Below are positions 8,941 through 17,597 of a DNA stretch of 64,000 nt, piece after piece (positions within the stretch are counted from its first letter, which is position 1; every line of letters begins with the position of its first letter). The stretch covers positions 124,001 through 188,000 of the forward strand of contig NZ_FRBH01000005.1 in assembly GCF_900142565.1 (NCBI RefSeq), written 5' to 3'. The position numbers were made by a program, and so were the translations under genes. Origin of the DNA: Chishuiella changwenlii (GTDB lineage Bacteria > Bacteroidota > Bacteroidia > Flavobacteriales > Weeksellaceae). The notes beneath the pieces were generated by a model. It was not told where the DNA came from, did not search any database, and saw nothing but the letters and a program-made list of their open reading frames with translations.

Positions 8941-10194
8941 TTATATTACTTTAAAAAAAGTATTATTTTTTAACTCTTCAGCAGTTTTACGGATAATTGC
9001 TAAACAATCGTGTAATTGTTCTTCTGTAATAACTAATGGAGGAGCAAAACGGATAATGTTTCCATGTGTTGGTTTTGCTAATAAACCATTATCTTTCATT
9101 GCTACACAGAAATTCCATGCTGTATCAGAATCTTCCGTATCATTTATTAAAATAGCGTTTAATAATCCTTTTCCTCTTACAGATTTAAATAAAGGAAATT
9201 CTTCTGTCATTTTAGTAATTTCGCTTCTAAAAATTTGTCCTAATCTTTCTGAATTATCTGCTAATTTTTCGTCCAAAACAACTTGTAAAGCCTCCGTTGC
9301 AACTGCTGCGGCTAAAGGATTTCCACCATAAGTTGAACCATGTTGACCAGGCTTAATCACATTCATTATTTCGTCGTTTGTTAAAACTGCAGAAACAGGA
9401 TAAGCTCCACCAGAAACTGCTTTACCAAGAATAATCATATCAGCTTTAATATCTTCATGATCTATTGCTAACATTTTTCCTGTACGTGCAATTCCAGTTT
9501 GTATTTCATCTGCAATAAATAAAACATTGTGTTGATTACATAATTCTTGACAAGCCTTTAAATATCCGTCAGATGGAATATTTACACCAGCTTCACCTTG
9601 AATTGGCTCAACTAAAAATCCACATATTTTATCTGCTTTTTCTTCTAAAATTTGTTTTAATGCATCTACATCATTGTAGTCAACAGCTATAAATCCACTT
9701 GTGTATGGATTAAAGTTTTTACGCGCTTCTTCGTCATTAGAGAAAGATATAATCGTAGTTGTTCTTCCATGGAAATTATCTTTACAAACTAAAATAATCG
9801 CTTCACCATTTGGAATTCCTTTCTTTTCATATCCCCATTTACGAGCAATTTTTAAAGCTGTTTCCACTGCTTCTGCTCCAGTATTCATTGGTAATATTTT
9901 ATCAAAACCGAATAACTCTGTTACAAATTTTTCAAATTTACCTAACTCTGCATTATAAAAAGCACGAGATGTTAATGTTAACTTTTCTGCTTGCTCTTTT
10001 AATTTATTTACAATTCTTGGATGACAATGTCCTTGGTTAACTGCTGAATAAGCAGATAAAAAATCTACATATTTTTTCCCATCTACGTCCCATACATAAA
10101 TCCCTTCTCCTTTTTCTAAAACAACTGGTAGTGGATGATAATTATGTGCTCCGTATTTTTCTTCTAATGCAATTAATTCTGATGATTTTTCCAT
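8941..10194 (-). CDS. rocD: Ornithine--oxo-acid transaminase
   Basis: 417 residues, the normal length for class III aminotransferases. PLP-binding features: NTGAEAVETA (104-113), ADEIQTG with Asp229, and the Schiff-base lysine Lys258 in ILGKAVSGG. HGSTYGGNPLAAAVA near residue 290 is typical of RocD. The enzyme turns ornithine plus 2-oxoglutarate into glutamate semialdehyde plus glutamate. In flavobacteria rocD is commonly grouped with ctlX and the arginine deiminase-type gene, which are both present at the left edge here. Confidence 0.92.
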   Translation of the reverse strand: MEKSSELIALEEKYGAHNYHPLPVVLEKGEGIYVWDVDGKKYVDFLSAYSAVNQGHCHPRIVNKLKEQAEKLTLTSRAFYNAELGKFEKFVTELFGFDKILPMNTGAEAVETALKIARKWGYEKKGIPNGEAIILVCKDNFHGRTTTIISFSNDEEARKNFNPYTSGFIAVDYNDVDALKQILEEKADKICGFLVEPIQGEAGVNIPSDGYLKACQELCNQHNVLFIADEIQTGIARTGKMLAIDHEDIKADMIILGKAVSGGAYPVSAVLTNDEIMNVIKPGQHGSTYGGNPLAAAVATEALQVVLDEKLADNSERLGQIFRSEITKMTEEFPLFKSVRGKGLLNAILINDTEDSDTAWNFCVAMKDNGLLAKPTHGNIIRFAPPLVITEEQLHDCLAIIRKTAEELKNNTFFKVI

Positions 10195-10225
10195 TGTAAT
10201 AATTTTGTTTGTTTGTTTTGTTATA

Positions 10226-10254
10226 TAAAATAAAACCGACTAAAGGAGTCGGTT
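10226..10254 (-). terminator. Terminator after murI
   Basis: AACCGACT / AGTCGGTT stem with a T-rich tail on the minus strand, directly after the murI stop codon and upstream of rocD. Confidence 0.75.
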
Positions 10255-10258
10255 CTGA

Positions 10259-11065
10259 TTAATTTTCTATTTGTTGTTCAATTAATTCTATCTCTTTTCC
10301 AAAGAATTTTTTGGCTACTCTCGTATTGGTATCAGTTATTTTTGACACATAAAAATTATAAATAGGGTCTACCTCTTTACTTGCCAAAATATTAGCTTTT
10401 GTTAATTGGTAAATAACCTGGTTTACTACAATTAATGGGGAGTTAACAATATCTACTTTCCCTCCTAATAATTGATTAATTTCTTTCTCTAGAAAAGTAT
10501 AATGTGTACAACCTAAAATAATTGTATCAATTCCTTCTAATTTTTTGTTCAATAAATATGTTTCTAAAACAGCTTTAGAAATAGATGAGTTCGCAAACCC
10601 TTCTTCTATAACTGGAACTAAAAGTGGTGTTGCTACTTCAATAATATTAATATGCTTATTTCTTTTTCGGATAGACTTTTTATAAGCACCCGACTTTACA
10701 GTTGTTTTTGTAGCTATAACACCTATTTGCTCTCTTAATTCGAACGAAACTTTTTCTGCTATTGGAGAAATTACATCAATTACAGGAATATCTTTTCCTA
10801 CAAAATCTTTAATTTCTTTTAATGAATTTGCTGTTGCAGAATTACAAGCAATTACAATTGCTTTGCAATTGTTTTCTCTTAAAAATCTTGTAATATTTAA
10901 TGAAAAACGTGTAATTTGTTCTTTCGATTTTTCTCCGTAAGGTAAATTTATTGTATCACCAAAGTAAACTAAACTTTCATTTGGCAAAAGGCGTTTTATT
11001 TCTTTTGCAAACATCAAACCTCCAACTCCAGAATCAAAAACACCAATAGGTCTGTTATCATTCAT
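10259..11065 (-). CDS. murI: Glutamate racemase
   Basis: 268 residues. The two catalytic cysteines are Cys74 in ACNSATA and Cys186 in GCTHYTF, and the N terminus IGVFDSGVGGL with YFGDTINLPYG is diagnostic. It makes D-glutamate for peptidoglycan in the cytoplasm. It lies 17 nt downstream of hemW on the same strand and has its own terminator at 10226-10254, so hemW-murI is a probable two-gene unit. Confidence 0.95.
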   Translation of the reverse strand: MNDNRPIGVFDSGVGGLMFAKEIKRLLPNESLVYFGDTINLPYGEKSKEQITRFSLNITRFLRENNCKAIVIACNSATANSLKEIKDFVGKDIPVIDVISPIAEKVSFELREQIGVIATKTTVKSGAYKKSIRKRNKHINIIEVATPLLVPVIEEGFANSSISKAVLETYLLNKKLEGIDTIILGCTHYTFLEKEINQLLGGKVDIVNSPLIVVNQVIYQLTKANILASKEVDPIYNFYVSKITDTNTRVAKKFFGKEIELIEQQIEN

Positions 11066-11082
11066 ATCACAAATTTAAAAAA

Positions 11083-12210
11083 TTAATCGACGTAAAATAA
11101 TCTTGAGGCAATTCCGTCAGCGAAAAATTTCGCTTCTGGTTTTAAGATAATTTTATTTGCTTGTTTTTCTACTAATTTTTCTTCAATTAATAATTCGATT
11201 TCAGTATTAAAATAATCTTTTAAATAGTTTGGAAATTCATTTTCTAATCGATTTAAATCTATCCCATAAATAGTTCTCAAACCAATCATAATCATTTCAT
11301 TAAATATATCTACTTTATTTAAAACTTCAACTTCATGAGATAATAAATTTTGTTCTAAACTTTTAATATATTTTGCATTATTTGCAATATTCCAAGCTCT
11401 TGTTTTTCCATCATATGAATGTGCAGAAGGTCCTATTCCTAAATAAGAAATTCCTTTCCAATAATTTGAATTATGCTGAGAAAAGTAGTTTTCTTTTCCA
11501 AAATTTGAAATCTCATATTGGATAAATCCATTATCGGATAATGTATCTATTAAAATTTGAAATTGCTCATTTTGCCTCTCATCATTAATTGGTTTTGTCT
11601 TTCCACTTTTTATTTGATGATCTAAAACTGTTTTTTCTTCTACCGTTAATGCATAAGAAGAAATATGAGGAATATCTAATGCAATTGCTTTTTGTAAATT
11701 CTTCATCCACATCTCATTAGTTGTTGTAGAAGAACCGTAAATAAGATCTATTGTTATATTGTCAAAACCAGTATCTTGAACTAATTTGATAGACGATTCT
11801 GCTTCTTGAGAATTATGAGCGCGATTCATTAAACGCAAATCTTCTTCAAAGAAAGATTGCACTCCTATCGAAAAACGATTGATTGGTGTCGATTTTAAAA
11901 AGTTTAATTTCTCTTGTGTTAAATCGTCCGGATTAGCTTCTAATGTAATTTCTTTTATATTGTGAGTAGAATAGTTCTTATAAATAGTTTCGAAAATACT
12001 ATTTAATTCTTTTTCTGATAAAATAGATGGTGTTCCTCCTCCAAAATAAAGAGTTTCTAACGATTGAGTAAGTTCATCTTTTCTTATAACAAGTTCTTTA
12101 TTTATTGCTTCTACTAGCTGAGATTTTAATTGAAGATTAGTAGAAAAATGAAAATCACAATAACTGCATTTATGCTTACAAAAAGGGATATGGATATAAA
12201 TTCCTGACAA
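11083..12210 (-). CDS. hemW: Radical SAM heme chaperone HemW
   Basis: 375 residues. The radical SAM motif Cys11-x3-Cys15-x2-Cys18 sits at the very N terminus (IPFCKHKCSYCDFHF), followed by YFGGGTPSIL and a C-terminal HemN-type domain. HNSNYWKGISYLGIGPSAHSYDG is the HemW-type segment. The family binds heme and inserts it into respiratory enzymes and was often mis-named coproporphyrinogen III oxidase. It is upstream of murI. Confidence 0.92.
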   Translation of the reverse strand: MSGIYIHIPFCKHKCSYCDFHFSTNLQLKSQLVEAINKELVIRKDELTQSLETLYFGGGTPSILSEKELNSIFETIYKNYSTHNIKEITLEANPDDLTQEKLNFLKSTPINRFSIGVQSFFEEDLRLMNRAHNSQEAESSIKLVQDTGFDNITIDLIYGSSTTTNEMWMKNLQKAIALDIPHISSYALTVEEKTVLDHQIKSGKTKPINDERQNEQFQILIDTLSDNGFIQYEISNFGKENYFSQHNSNYWKGISYLGIGPSAHSYDGKTRAWNIANNAKYIKSLEQNLLSHEVEVLNKVDIFNEMIMIGLRTIYGIDLNRLENEFPNYLKDYFNTEIELLIEEKLVEKQANKIILKPEAKFFADGIASRLFYVD

Positions 12211-12351
12211 ATTATTTTAATTTAATGACAAAAATAATCCATTTTAATTACATAGGTAAAAAATGGACATTAAAAATATTATTGAAAAATAACATAAATA
12301 ATTATCGTTTATTGAAAAATAAATTTATCTTTATAACGAAAATAAAATACT

Positions 12352-12543
12352 ATGAATAAAGGAACTGTAAAATTCTTTAATGAAGAAAAAGGATACGGAT
12401 TTATTAAAGAAGATGAAACAGGAAAAGAGTACTTTGTACACGTTTCTGGTTTGAATGACAAAGTAGCTCAAGATGATAAAGTATCATTTGACTTAGAACA
12501 AGGAAAAAAAGGTGTTAATGCCGTTAATGTTAAAGTGATTTAA
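12352..12543 (+). CDS. Cold-shock domain protein
   Basis: 63 residues forming a single cold-shock domain: GTVKFFNEEKGYGFI carries RNP1 and YFVHVS carries RNP2. It binds single-stranded RNA and DNA as a chaperone. It is a monocistronic gene closed by a strong terminator at 12572-12596. The AT-rich 5' leader has a TATCTTTA sequence at about 12326-12333 that resembles a -7 box. Confidence 0.93.
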   Translation: MNKGTVKFFNEEKGYGFIKEDETGKEYFVHVSGLNDKVAQDDKVSFDLEQGKKGVNAVNVKVI

Positions 12544-12571
12544 TTAAATATTACAACATATTTCTTGTAAA

Positions 12572-12596
12572 AGCGACCAAATTGGTCGCTTTTTTT
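12572..12596 (+). terminator. Terminator of the cold-shock gene
   Basis: AGCGACCAA / TTGGTCGCT stem followed by seven T. It lies just before the stop codon of the convergent 12595 gene and may serve both. Confidence 0.9.
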
Positions 12597-13851
12597 ATTT
12601 GTAATATTCATATATATAATTGATAATTCTTTTTTGCTTTGGGTTTGCCTTTTCTATGTAAACTATTTTATCAATTAAATTATTATTGGTAAAATGATAT
12701 TCTATTTCATATGATGAAGAGGTTTCTTTATACAATTTATCATTTACTCTTTTTATCTCCTCGTCTATGTCTTCTCTAATTTTTATTTTTATTGGAAAAT
12801 AATCTTTTAGAGATTTAAAACTATATGTACGATCATTCATGTGATCATTTTCTATAAAACGAAGTACATTATTATTAACTTTTACCTGATTCACTAAAAA
12901 ATAGAATTTTTCATCATCATAATAGTAATCTTCACTTAATAAAAAATTATTTTCACCAAGCCTATATTGTTTTATAGAATATTGATCGTAAGTGAATAAT
13001 TTATCGTCTTGATAAAATACAGGAACTTCTGTATGATAGTCATTTGTTGATTCTGATACTATTTTTCGTAAGATATTATCTTCATAGACAAGACTAGATT
13101 GATAATAATAGTTTTTATCCTTTAAGTCTTCAAAAACTATTCTTAACGGTTTTCCATCTTTATCAAAAGTCACTTCTTTTAATTTATCATTATCGATATC
13201 GAAGTTAGATGTATAAGTTACTCTTTTAATATTCTTAAAATTTATTTCGAAAAAATTACTTTCTTCTTTCATGTTATACAAGCTCTGAAGAAGCATTTTA
13301 TTCACTAAACGATTCGATATTTGAATCGATTTATCTGTTGGATTATCAACAAAATCTGTTATAAGAATATCTTTTCTCTTATTAAATGATTCGATGTAAG
13401 ATGAATATTTATTTTGTTTTAAATACGGACTAAAATATTCAGAAGATTTTAATAATCCATCATAAACTATTGGTTTATCGTCCATTTTTCCACTCCAATA
13501 AATAACCTGTTTAGGAGAATCTTCATAAGAGAATTTAAGTACGGTTTTAAAACGATTATAGAATTTAATATCTGCAGTATAATTAATAAAATCTGTCTTT
13601 ATTCCGAAATTACTTTTTAATTCTTCTTGCTCTCTTTGTGCTAAAAAATCTTCGTTAGGAACAGAAGATTCAACATTTATTACAATAAAAACAGGCTCTC
13701 CAGCTTTATAATTTAAATTTCTTAAATCTATTTTATCTATATCATTTGACTTATTATATGTTTCATAAAAAACAACTTTATCATGAACTATTTGTCCATT
13801 AGCATTTAAATAAAATACAGTTCCAAGGATTAAGAAAAAATTTATCTTCAT
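12595..13851 (-). CDS. Secreted hypothetical protein
   Basis: About 418 residues. The ATG at 13851 is preferred to one at 13878, because it gives a standard signal peptide (MKINFFLILGTVFYLNANGQ) and avoids overlap with the upstream gene ending at 13859. The mature protein is rich in Asp, Lys, Tyr and beta-type segments, without Cys pairs or catalytic motifs I can recognise. The second half has repeated runs of the kind LRKIVSES and LIDKIVYIE, as in periplasmic beta-sheet proteins. Function unknown. It is translated 7 nt after a two-TM protein gene, so the pair is probably co-transcribed. Confidence 0.6.
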   Translation of the reverse strand: MKINFFLILGTVFYLNANGQIVHDKVVFYETYNKSNDIDKIDLRNLNYKAGEPVFIVINVESSVPNEDFLAQREQEELKSNFGIKTDFINYTADIKFYNRFKTVLKFSYEDSPKQVIYWSGKMDDKPIVYDGLLKSSEYFSPYLKQNKYSSYIESFNKRKDILITDFVDNPTDKSIQISNRLVNKMLLQSLYNMKEESNFFEINFKNIKRVTYTSNFDIDNDKLKEVTFDKDGKPLRIVFEDLKDKNYYYQSSLVYEDNILRKIVSESTNDYHTEVPVFYQDDKLFTYDQYSIKQYRLGENNFLLSEDYYYDDEKFYFLVNQVKVNNNVLRFIENDHMNDRTYSFKSLKDYFPIKIKIREDIDEEIKRVNDKLYKETSSSYEIEYHFTNNNLIDKIVYIEKANPKQKRIINYIYEYYK

Positions 13852-13858
13852 ATTTAAA

Positions 13859-14401
13859 TTAATTATCTTGAGATTCATAGAATTTGGCTTTTCTATAACA
13901 ACTATTTACAAAATGATACAATCTACCTAATTGAAATTTAGCTAAATGACGACCATAAAAGCTGGCTAAATAAGTGCCTAATGCTAAAAGTATTGAAAAA
14001 GGGACTGCCCAAATCCACATACTTTCACCTTTTACAATATACTCCGATAAAGCATAAGAACCAAGCGTTAATAAAATTGCTCCACTAAGACCATATAAGA
14101 AAGCAAAGAATGTCCAAATTGTAGGTTTTGGACCAATAATTCCTCTTACAACTAAAAACTTTTCTTGATCTTCGTCTTCCTCAATACGAATTTGCAACTG
14201 TGGATGCCAATACTTCTCTTTATCTTTTCGTAAACGAATCATTGCAATTTCTTGATTTGCATAGCCTCCAAACTCATTATTATTCTCTTCTAATTGCTGT
14301 TTTATTAAATCAATAAACTCTTGTTTAGATAGTTTTGTATAAACTTTAAAACGCGGACGTGGTAGGAAAGATTTTATTCGGACTCTTTGGCTCATATTCA
14401 T
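13859..14401 (-). CDS. Hypothetical two-TM membrane protein
   Basis: 180 residues. The N-terminal half is soluble and charged (KQEFIDLIKQQLEENNNEFGGYANQEIAMIRLRKDKEKYWHP; only the pattern is meaningful), and is followed by two transmembrane helices at about 105-126 and 132-155. No family recognised. It is upstream of the secreted protein at 12595, and divergent from the ATL gene, with only 35 nt between the two starts. Confidence 0.6.
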   Translation of the reverse strand: MNMSQRVRIKSFLPRPRFKVYTKLSKQEFIDLIKQQLEENNNEFGGYANQEIAMIRLRKDKEKYWHPQLQIRIEEDEDQEKFLVVRGIIGPKPTIWTFFAFLYGLSGAILLTLGSYALSEYIVKGESMWIWAVPFSILLALGTYLASFYGRHLAKFQLGRLYHFVNSCYRKAKFYESQDN

Positions 14402-14436
14402 TTCATTTATTTAAATTTACAACAAAAGTTTAGATA

Positions 14437-14772
14437 ATGACAAATATCATATCAGATACTTACGAAAAAATATTCGAGATTGTGAAACAAATTCCAGAAG
14501 GAAAAGTGAGTACTTACGGCTTAATTGCCAAGAAAATAGGAACTAATTTTTCTGCTCGAGTTGTTGGCTACGCATTAAATAATTCCCATTTAGGTGAAGA
14601 AATTCCTGCACATAGAGTTGTTAATAGAAATGGTTTATTAACAGGTAAACATCATTTTAATCCGTCTAGCTTAATGCAAAAATTATTGGAGAATGAAGGC
14701 ATAAAAGTTGAAAACGATAAAATTATCGATTTCAAAAAGCATTTATGGGATCCAAAAGAATTAGATGAATAA
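14437..14772 (+). CDS. Alkyltransferase-like (ATL) protein, MGMT fold without the catalytic cysteine
   Basis: 111 residues, covering only the DNA-binding domain of O6-methylguanine-DNA methyltransferases. The active-site motif PCHRVV reads PAHRVV with Ala58 in place of Cys, next to His59 and Arg60; the Arg finger region (FSARVVGYAL) is kept. ATL proteins bind O6-alkylguanine, flip it out and hand the lesion to nucleotide excision repair instead of repairing it directly. It stands alone; the neighbouring genes read on the other strand. Confidence 0.88.
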   Translation: MTNIISDTYEKIFEIVKQIPEGKVSTYGLIAKKIGTNFSARVVGYALNNSHLGEEIPAHRVVNRNGLLTGKHHFNPSSLMQKLLENEGIKVENDKIIDFKKHLWDPKELDE

Positions 14773-14773
14773 T

Positions 14774-15247
14774 CTAAAATTTTATTTTTCTTTTAATAAT
14801 TCGTTTATGCTTACGTCTTTTAAAAACAATTCTTAATAAACGATAACCATAAGTAACTTTCTTATTTTTTGTTATAATTGGAAATGCCATTGTACACATT
14901 AATGCAATACATGCTGTTGTACCTAATGCTCCTCCATAACCATTAAAAAGCTTACTTGTATAATGTAATAAAACAGCGAATAAGAAAGGTGAAAAAGTTA
15001 ACGAAAAATAACTGATATTAATTGTTGAAGAAACCATACCTATGAATGTTCCTCCAATTACATACAAAGGAATATTTTTAGTATATATTTCTGGAAGTAT
15101 ATTTGGGAAAAAATAAAAAAATCCTCCTACTACTAACGCAATCAGCGCCGATGCTCTTACTGGTCCTTGTTTGTATCTGGTATTTAGTTCATACGTAACT
15201 AATGTTGCTAAGATTGAGCAAATTGCGAAAATTAAAAACTGAAACAT
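14774..15247 (-). CDS. Hypothetical membrane protein (paralogue of next gene)
   Basis: 157 residues, mostly hydrophobic with about five TM segments and a very basic C terminus (FKRRKHKRIIKRKIKF). Its GGTFIGMVSS and GYGGALGTTACIAL resemble CGAFIGMTSL and GVGGKLGTLAFIGV of the adjacent 15248 gene, so the two arose by duplication. The stop codon of the upstream gene and this ATG abut, which indicates one operon. Function unknown. Confidence 0.6.
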   Translation of the reverse strand: MFQFLIFAICSILATLVTYELNTRYKQGPVRASALIALVVGGFFYFFPNILPEIYTKNIPLYVIGGTFIGMVSSTINISYFSLTFSPFLFAVLLHYTSKLFNGYGGALGTTACIALMCTMAFPIITKNKKVTYGYRLLRIVFKRRKHKRIIKRKIKF

Positions 15248-15808
15248 TTATTTAAAGATTAATTTAAACAATAACATACTTAATAATACACCAATAAAAG
15301 CCAATGTTCCTAGCTTGCCTCCTACACCAACAAATAGAGATTTTGTTGCAAAAAATAGCAAAGCTGTAAAAACTCCTGCAATTATAATCATTAAATAAAC
15401 ATACTGAAAGTTTAATGATGTCATTCCTATGAAAGCTCCACAATAAATAGGTCCAGCCATTTGTTTTAAATACTCAGAACGTGGTTTTATATTCGTTAAA
15501 TAAGAGCCTATAGTTCCAACAATTCCAGCAGAAAAAACGCCTCCTAAACCAAAATGATTATTTAAATAATATGTAATGATTGCAGCAACTGGAATCCATA
15601 ACACCAATGTTTTTTTGTCGAAGGAAAACTCGCTATGATGTAATGGAAAACTTCTATAGACAATAATTAATAGTAAACAGATACCTACTATTATATAAGG
15701 AACGGAATTGTGTTTTATTCGTTCATTTAAAATAGCAAATAGAAACAAAAACTGTATCAGGAAGATAATCAGAATTGTTATAAATTTTATAATGCGTTTA
15801 TTAATCAA
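15248..15808 (-). CDS. Hypothetical membrane protein (paralogue of previous gene)
   Basis: 186 residues with about six TM helices. Shares the FIGM and GGxLGT motifs with the neighbouring 14774 gene at matching positions. The two may form a heteromeric membrane complex, as tightly linked paralogues often do, but this is inference. No catalytic residues seen. Confidence 0.6.
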   Translation of the reverse strand: MINKRIIKFITILIIFLIQFLFLFAILNERIKHNSVPYIIVGICLLLIIVYRSFPLHHSEFSFDKKTLVLWIPVAAIITYYLNNHFGLGGVFSAGIVGTIGSYLTNIKPRSEYLKQMAGPIYCGAFIGMTSLNFQYVYLMIIIAGVFTALLFFATKSLFVGVGGKLGTLAFIGVLLSMLLFKLIFK

Positions 15809-15892
15809 TGTTTCATTTAATTGTGCAAATTTATTAACTGTTATAGATTTATTTCAAAAATATTGGTACTTTTTTTCAAAATCTGACAAAAG

Positions 15893-15960
15893 TTAGAGGT
15901 TAGAGGTTAGAGGTTAGAGATTAGAGATTAGAGATTAGAGATTAGAGATTAGAGATTAGA
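15893..15960. repeat. Heptamer tandem repeat TTAGAGR
   Basis: Nearly ten perfect units of 7 bp; the first three read TTAGAGG and the rest TTAGAGA. It directly adjoins the hairpin repeats at 15971. A 7-bp unit is prone to slippage, so the copy number is likely variable between strains. Confidence 0.95.
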
Positions 15961-15970
15961 AAGGTAAAAT

Positions 15971-16226
15971 TTTCTGTCAGTTCGAGTGGTTTTTCGAAAT
16001 GAAATAAAGAAAAATTGTATCAAGAACTTAGACTAGAAAATCAATTAATCCTTACTTATTTCTCGATACAAAATTCTTAACGAATTTCACTCGAAATGAC
16101 GGATTAGAAACAATCAAAAAACAATTTTCTGTCAGTTCGAGTGGTTTTTCGAAATGAAATAAAGAAAAATTGTATCAAGAACTTAGACTAGAAAATCAAT
16201 TAATCCTTACTTATTTCTCGATACAG
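15971..16226. repeat. Two further copies of the ~155-bp hairpin repeat, the second truncated
   Basis: Copy one 15971-16105 is full length, ending CACTCGAAATGACGGA. Copy two starts at 16125 and stops inside the right inner arm at about 16226 (CTCGATACAG), so its closing arm is lost. Together with the heptamer repeat these account for the 15809-16255 gap. The sequence is the same family as 2457-3048 with AAATAAAG in place of AAATGAAG. Confidence 0.9.
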
Positions 16227-16255
16227 TATATATACATTTTACTTTGTACAATAAT

Positions 16256-16711
16256 CTATTTCTTCTCTCTTAATTTAAATGTCCAAGTAAATTGAAATTC
16301 AGAAACAATATCTCCTTCTTCGTCGATACCAATACTTTTTACATTAATCAAGACACCTTCTTTTGTAGAAATTGCTTCTTTAATTGCTTTGTCTATATTT
16401 TCTCCATCCTCGCAAGTAAATATTATTTTACCAACAGCCTTTTTTAGAAATTTAGATTGCATTCCTAGAACTAACATTGAAATATTTTCTCCTGTTTTAG
16501 CAATTTTTGCATTCGCCATTAATCCAGATGAGAATTCTGCTGCCATACCTTGCACGGCCCAAAAAATACTTTTAAATGGATTTTGATTTAAAAAATCATA
16601 TTTTATTCGGGTTGATACTTTATTCTCTTCCCAAGATTGTAACCTTACTCCAGCTATCCATGCAATTGGAATTTGAGTTGTTATTGTATGTTTAAAAAGT
16701 TCTTTATTCAT
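16256..16711 (-). CDS. DUF4442-type hotdog-fold protein
   Basis: 151 residues. The segment FLNQNPFKSIFWAVQGMAAEFSSGLMANAKI resembles the hotdog-fold DUF4442 family (putative acyl-CoA thioesterases), with a helix containing Glu and Ser where thioesterases bind substrate. It is divergent from a fatty acid desaturase with about 90 nt between, consistent with a lipid link. The substrate is not known. It is monocistronic. Confidence 0.75.
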   Translation of the reverse strand: MNKELFKHTITTQIPIAWIAGVRLQSWEENKVSTRIKYDFLNQNPFKSIFWAVQGMAAEFSSGLMANAKIAKTGENISMLVLGMQSKFLKKAVGKIIFTCEDGENIDKAIKEAISTKEGVLINVKSIGIDEEGDIVSEFQFTWTFKLREKK

Positions 16712-16774
16712 TTTAAATAAAAATAAAATTAGTAGTTGATGACTTTACTTAGCCAATATACCAAACCTAAATGT

Positions 16775-16782
16775 TATATTTG
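16775..16782 (+). promoter_or_regulatory. -7 box of the desaturase gene
   Basis: TATATTTG matches TAnnTTTG, 19 nt before the ATG at 16802. Confidence 0.55.
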
Positions 16783-16801
16783 TAAAAATTTATAAATAAT
16801 A

Positions 16802-17557
16802 ATGACAGCAGTAATCATTATCTTCGTCATACATTGGTATGCTTCTTTATTCTTCCAAACATTTTTTCATCACAGATATGCTTCACATGCAATGTTTACG
16901 ATGTCAAGGTTTTGGGAAAAGACATTTCATGTTTTATCTTGGGTTTTCCAAGGATCTTCTTACTTAAGTCCATATACTTATGGCGTAATGCACAGACATC
17001 ACCATGCTTATGCTGATACAGAAAAAGATCCTCATTCGCCACAATTCGATAGTAATTTTTTCTCTATGATGTTGAGAACTCGAAATGTTTATAATCAAAT
17101 TGATCACGATAAAGTTGAAATATTAGCTAAATTTAAAAAAGGTGTTCCATCTTGGAGATCTTGGGATAAATTTGCTGGGAATAATATTGTACGTTTAGGT
17201 TGGGTAGCTATTTATATCTTATTATATGTTGCTTTTGATGCTCCACTTTGGACATATTTCGTATTTATTCCAATGCAAATATTAATGAGTCCATTACATG
17301 GTGTAATCATTAATTGGTTTTCGCATAAACTTGGTTACCGTAATTATGATGTTGGTGATACTTCTACAAACTTAATGCCTATAGATTGGTTAATGTGGGG
17401 AGAGTCTTTACACAATAATCATCATAAATTTGGAGGAAGACCAAATTTCGCAGTAAAAAAATGGGAGTTTGATCCTATGTATCCTTGTATTTGGGTAATG
17501 AATAAATTAAATATTATTCAGTTTAAGAAAGGAAAATTAGACACAGATTATATGTAA
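16802..17557 (+). CDS. Acyl-CoA / fatty acid desaturase
   Basis: 251 residues, membrane bound. Three histidine clusters that bind the di-iron centre are present: HHRYASH (23-29), HRHHH (64-68) and HNNHH (204-208). The short N terminus before the first box agrees with bacterial delta-9-type desaturases. It introduces a double bond into membrane acyl chains, relevant to cold adaptation. It has its own -7 box at 16775 and a strong terminator. Confidence 0.9.
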   Translation: MTAVIIIFVIHWYASLFFQTFFHHRYASHAMFTMSRFWEKTFHVLSWVFQGSSYLSPYTYGVMHRHHHAYADTEKDPHSPQFDSNFFSMMLRTRNVYNQIDHDKVEILAKFKKGVPSWRSWDKFAGNNIVRLGWVAIYILLYVAFDAPLWTYFVFIPMQILMSPLHGVIINWFSHKLGYRNYDVGDTSTNLMPIDWLMWGESLHNNHHKFGGRPNFAVKKWEFDPMYPCIWVMNKLNIIQFKKGKLDTDYM

Positions 17558-17559
17558 AA

Positions 17560-17597
17560 TAAAAAGCGATTCATTAAAATGAATCGCTTTTTATTTT
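17560..17597. terminator. Bidirectional terminator between desaturase and methyltransferase
   Basis: AAAAAGCGATTCA / TGAATCGCTTTTT stem-loop with T tracts on both strands; its right arm reaches the stop codon of the convergent gene at 17591. Confidence 0.85.
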
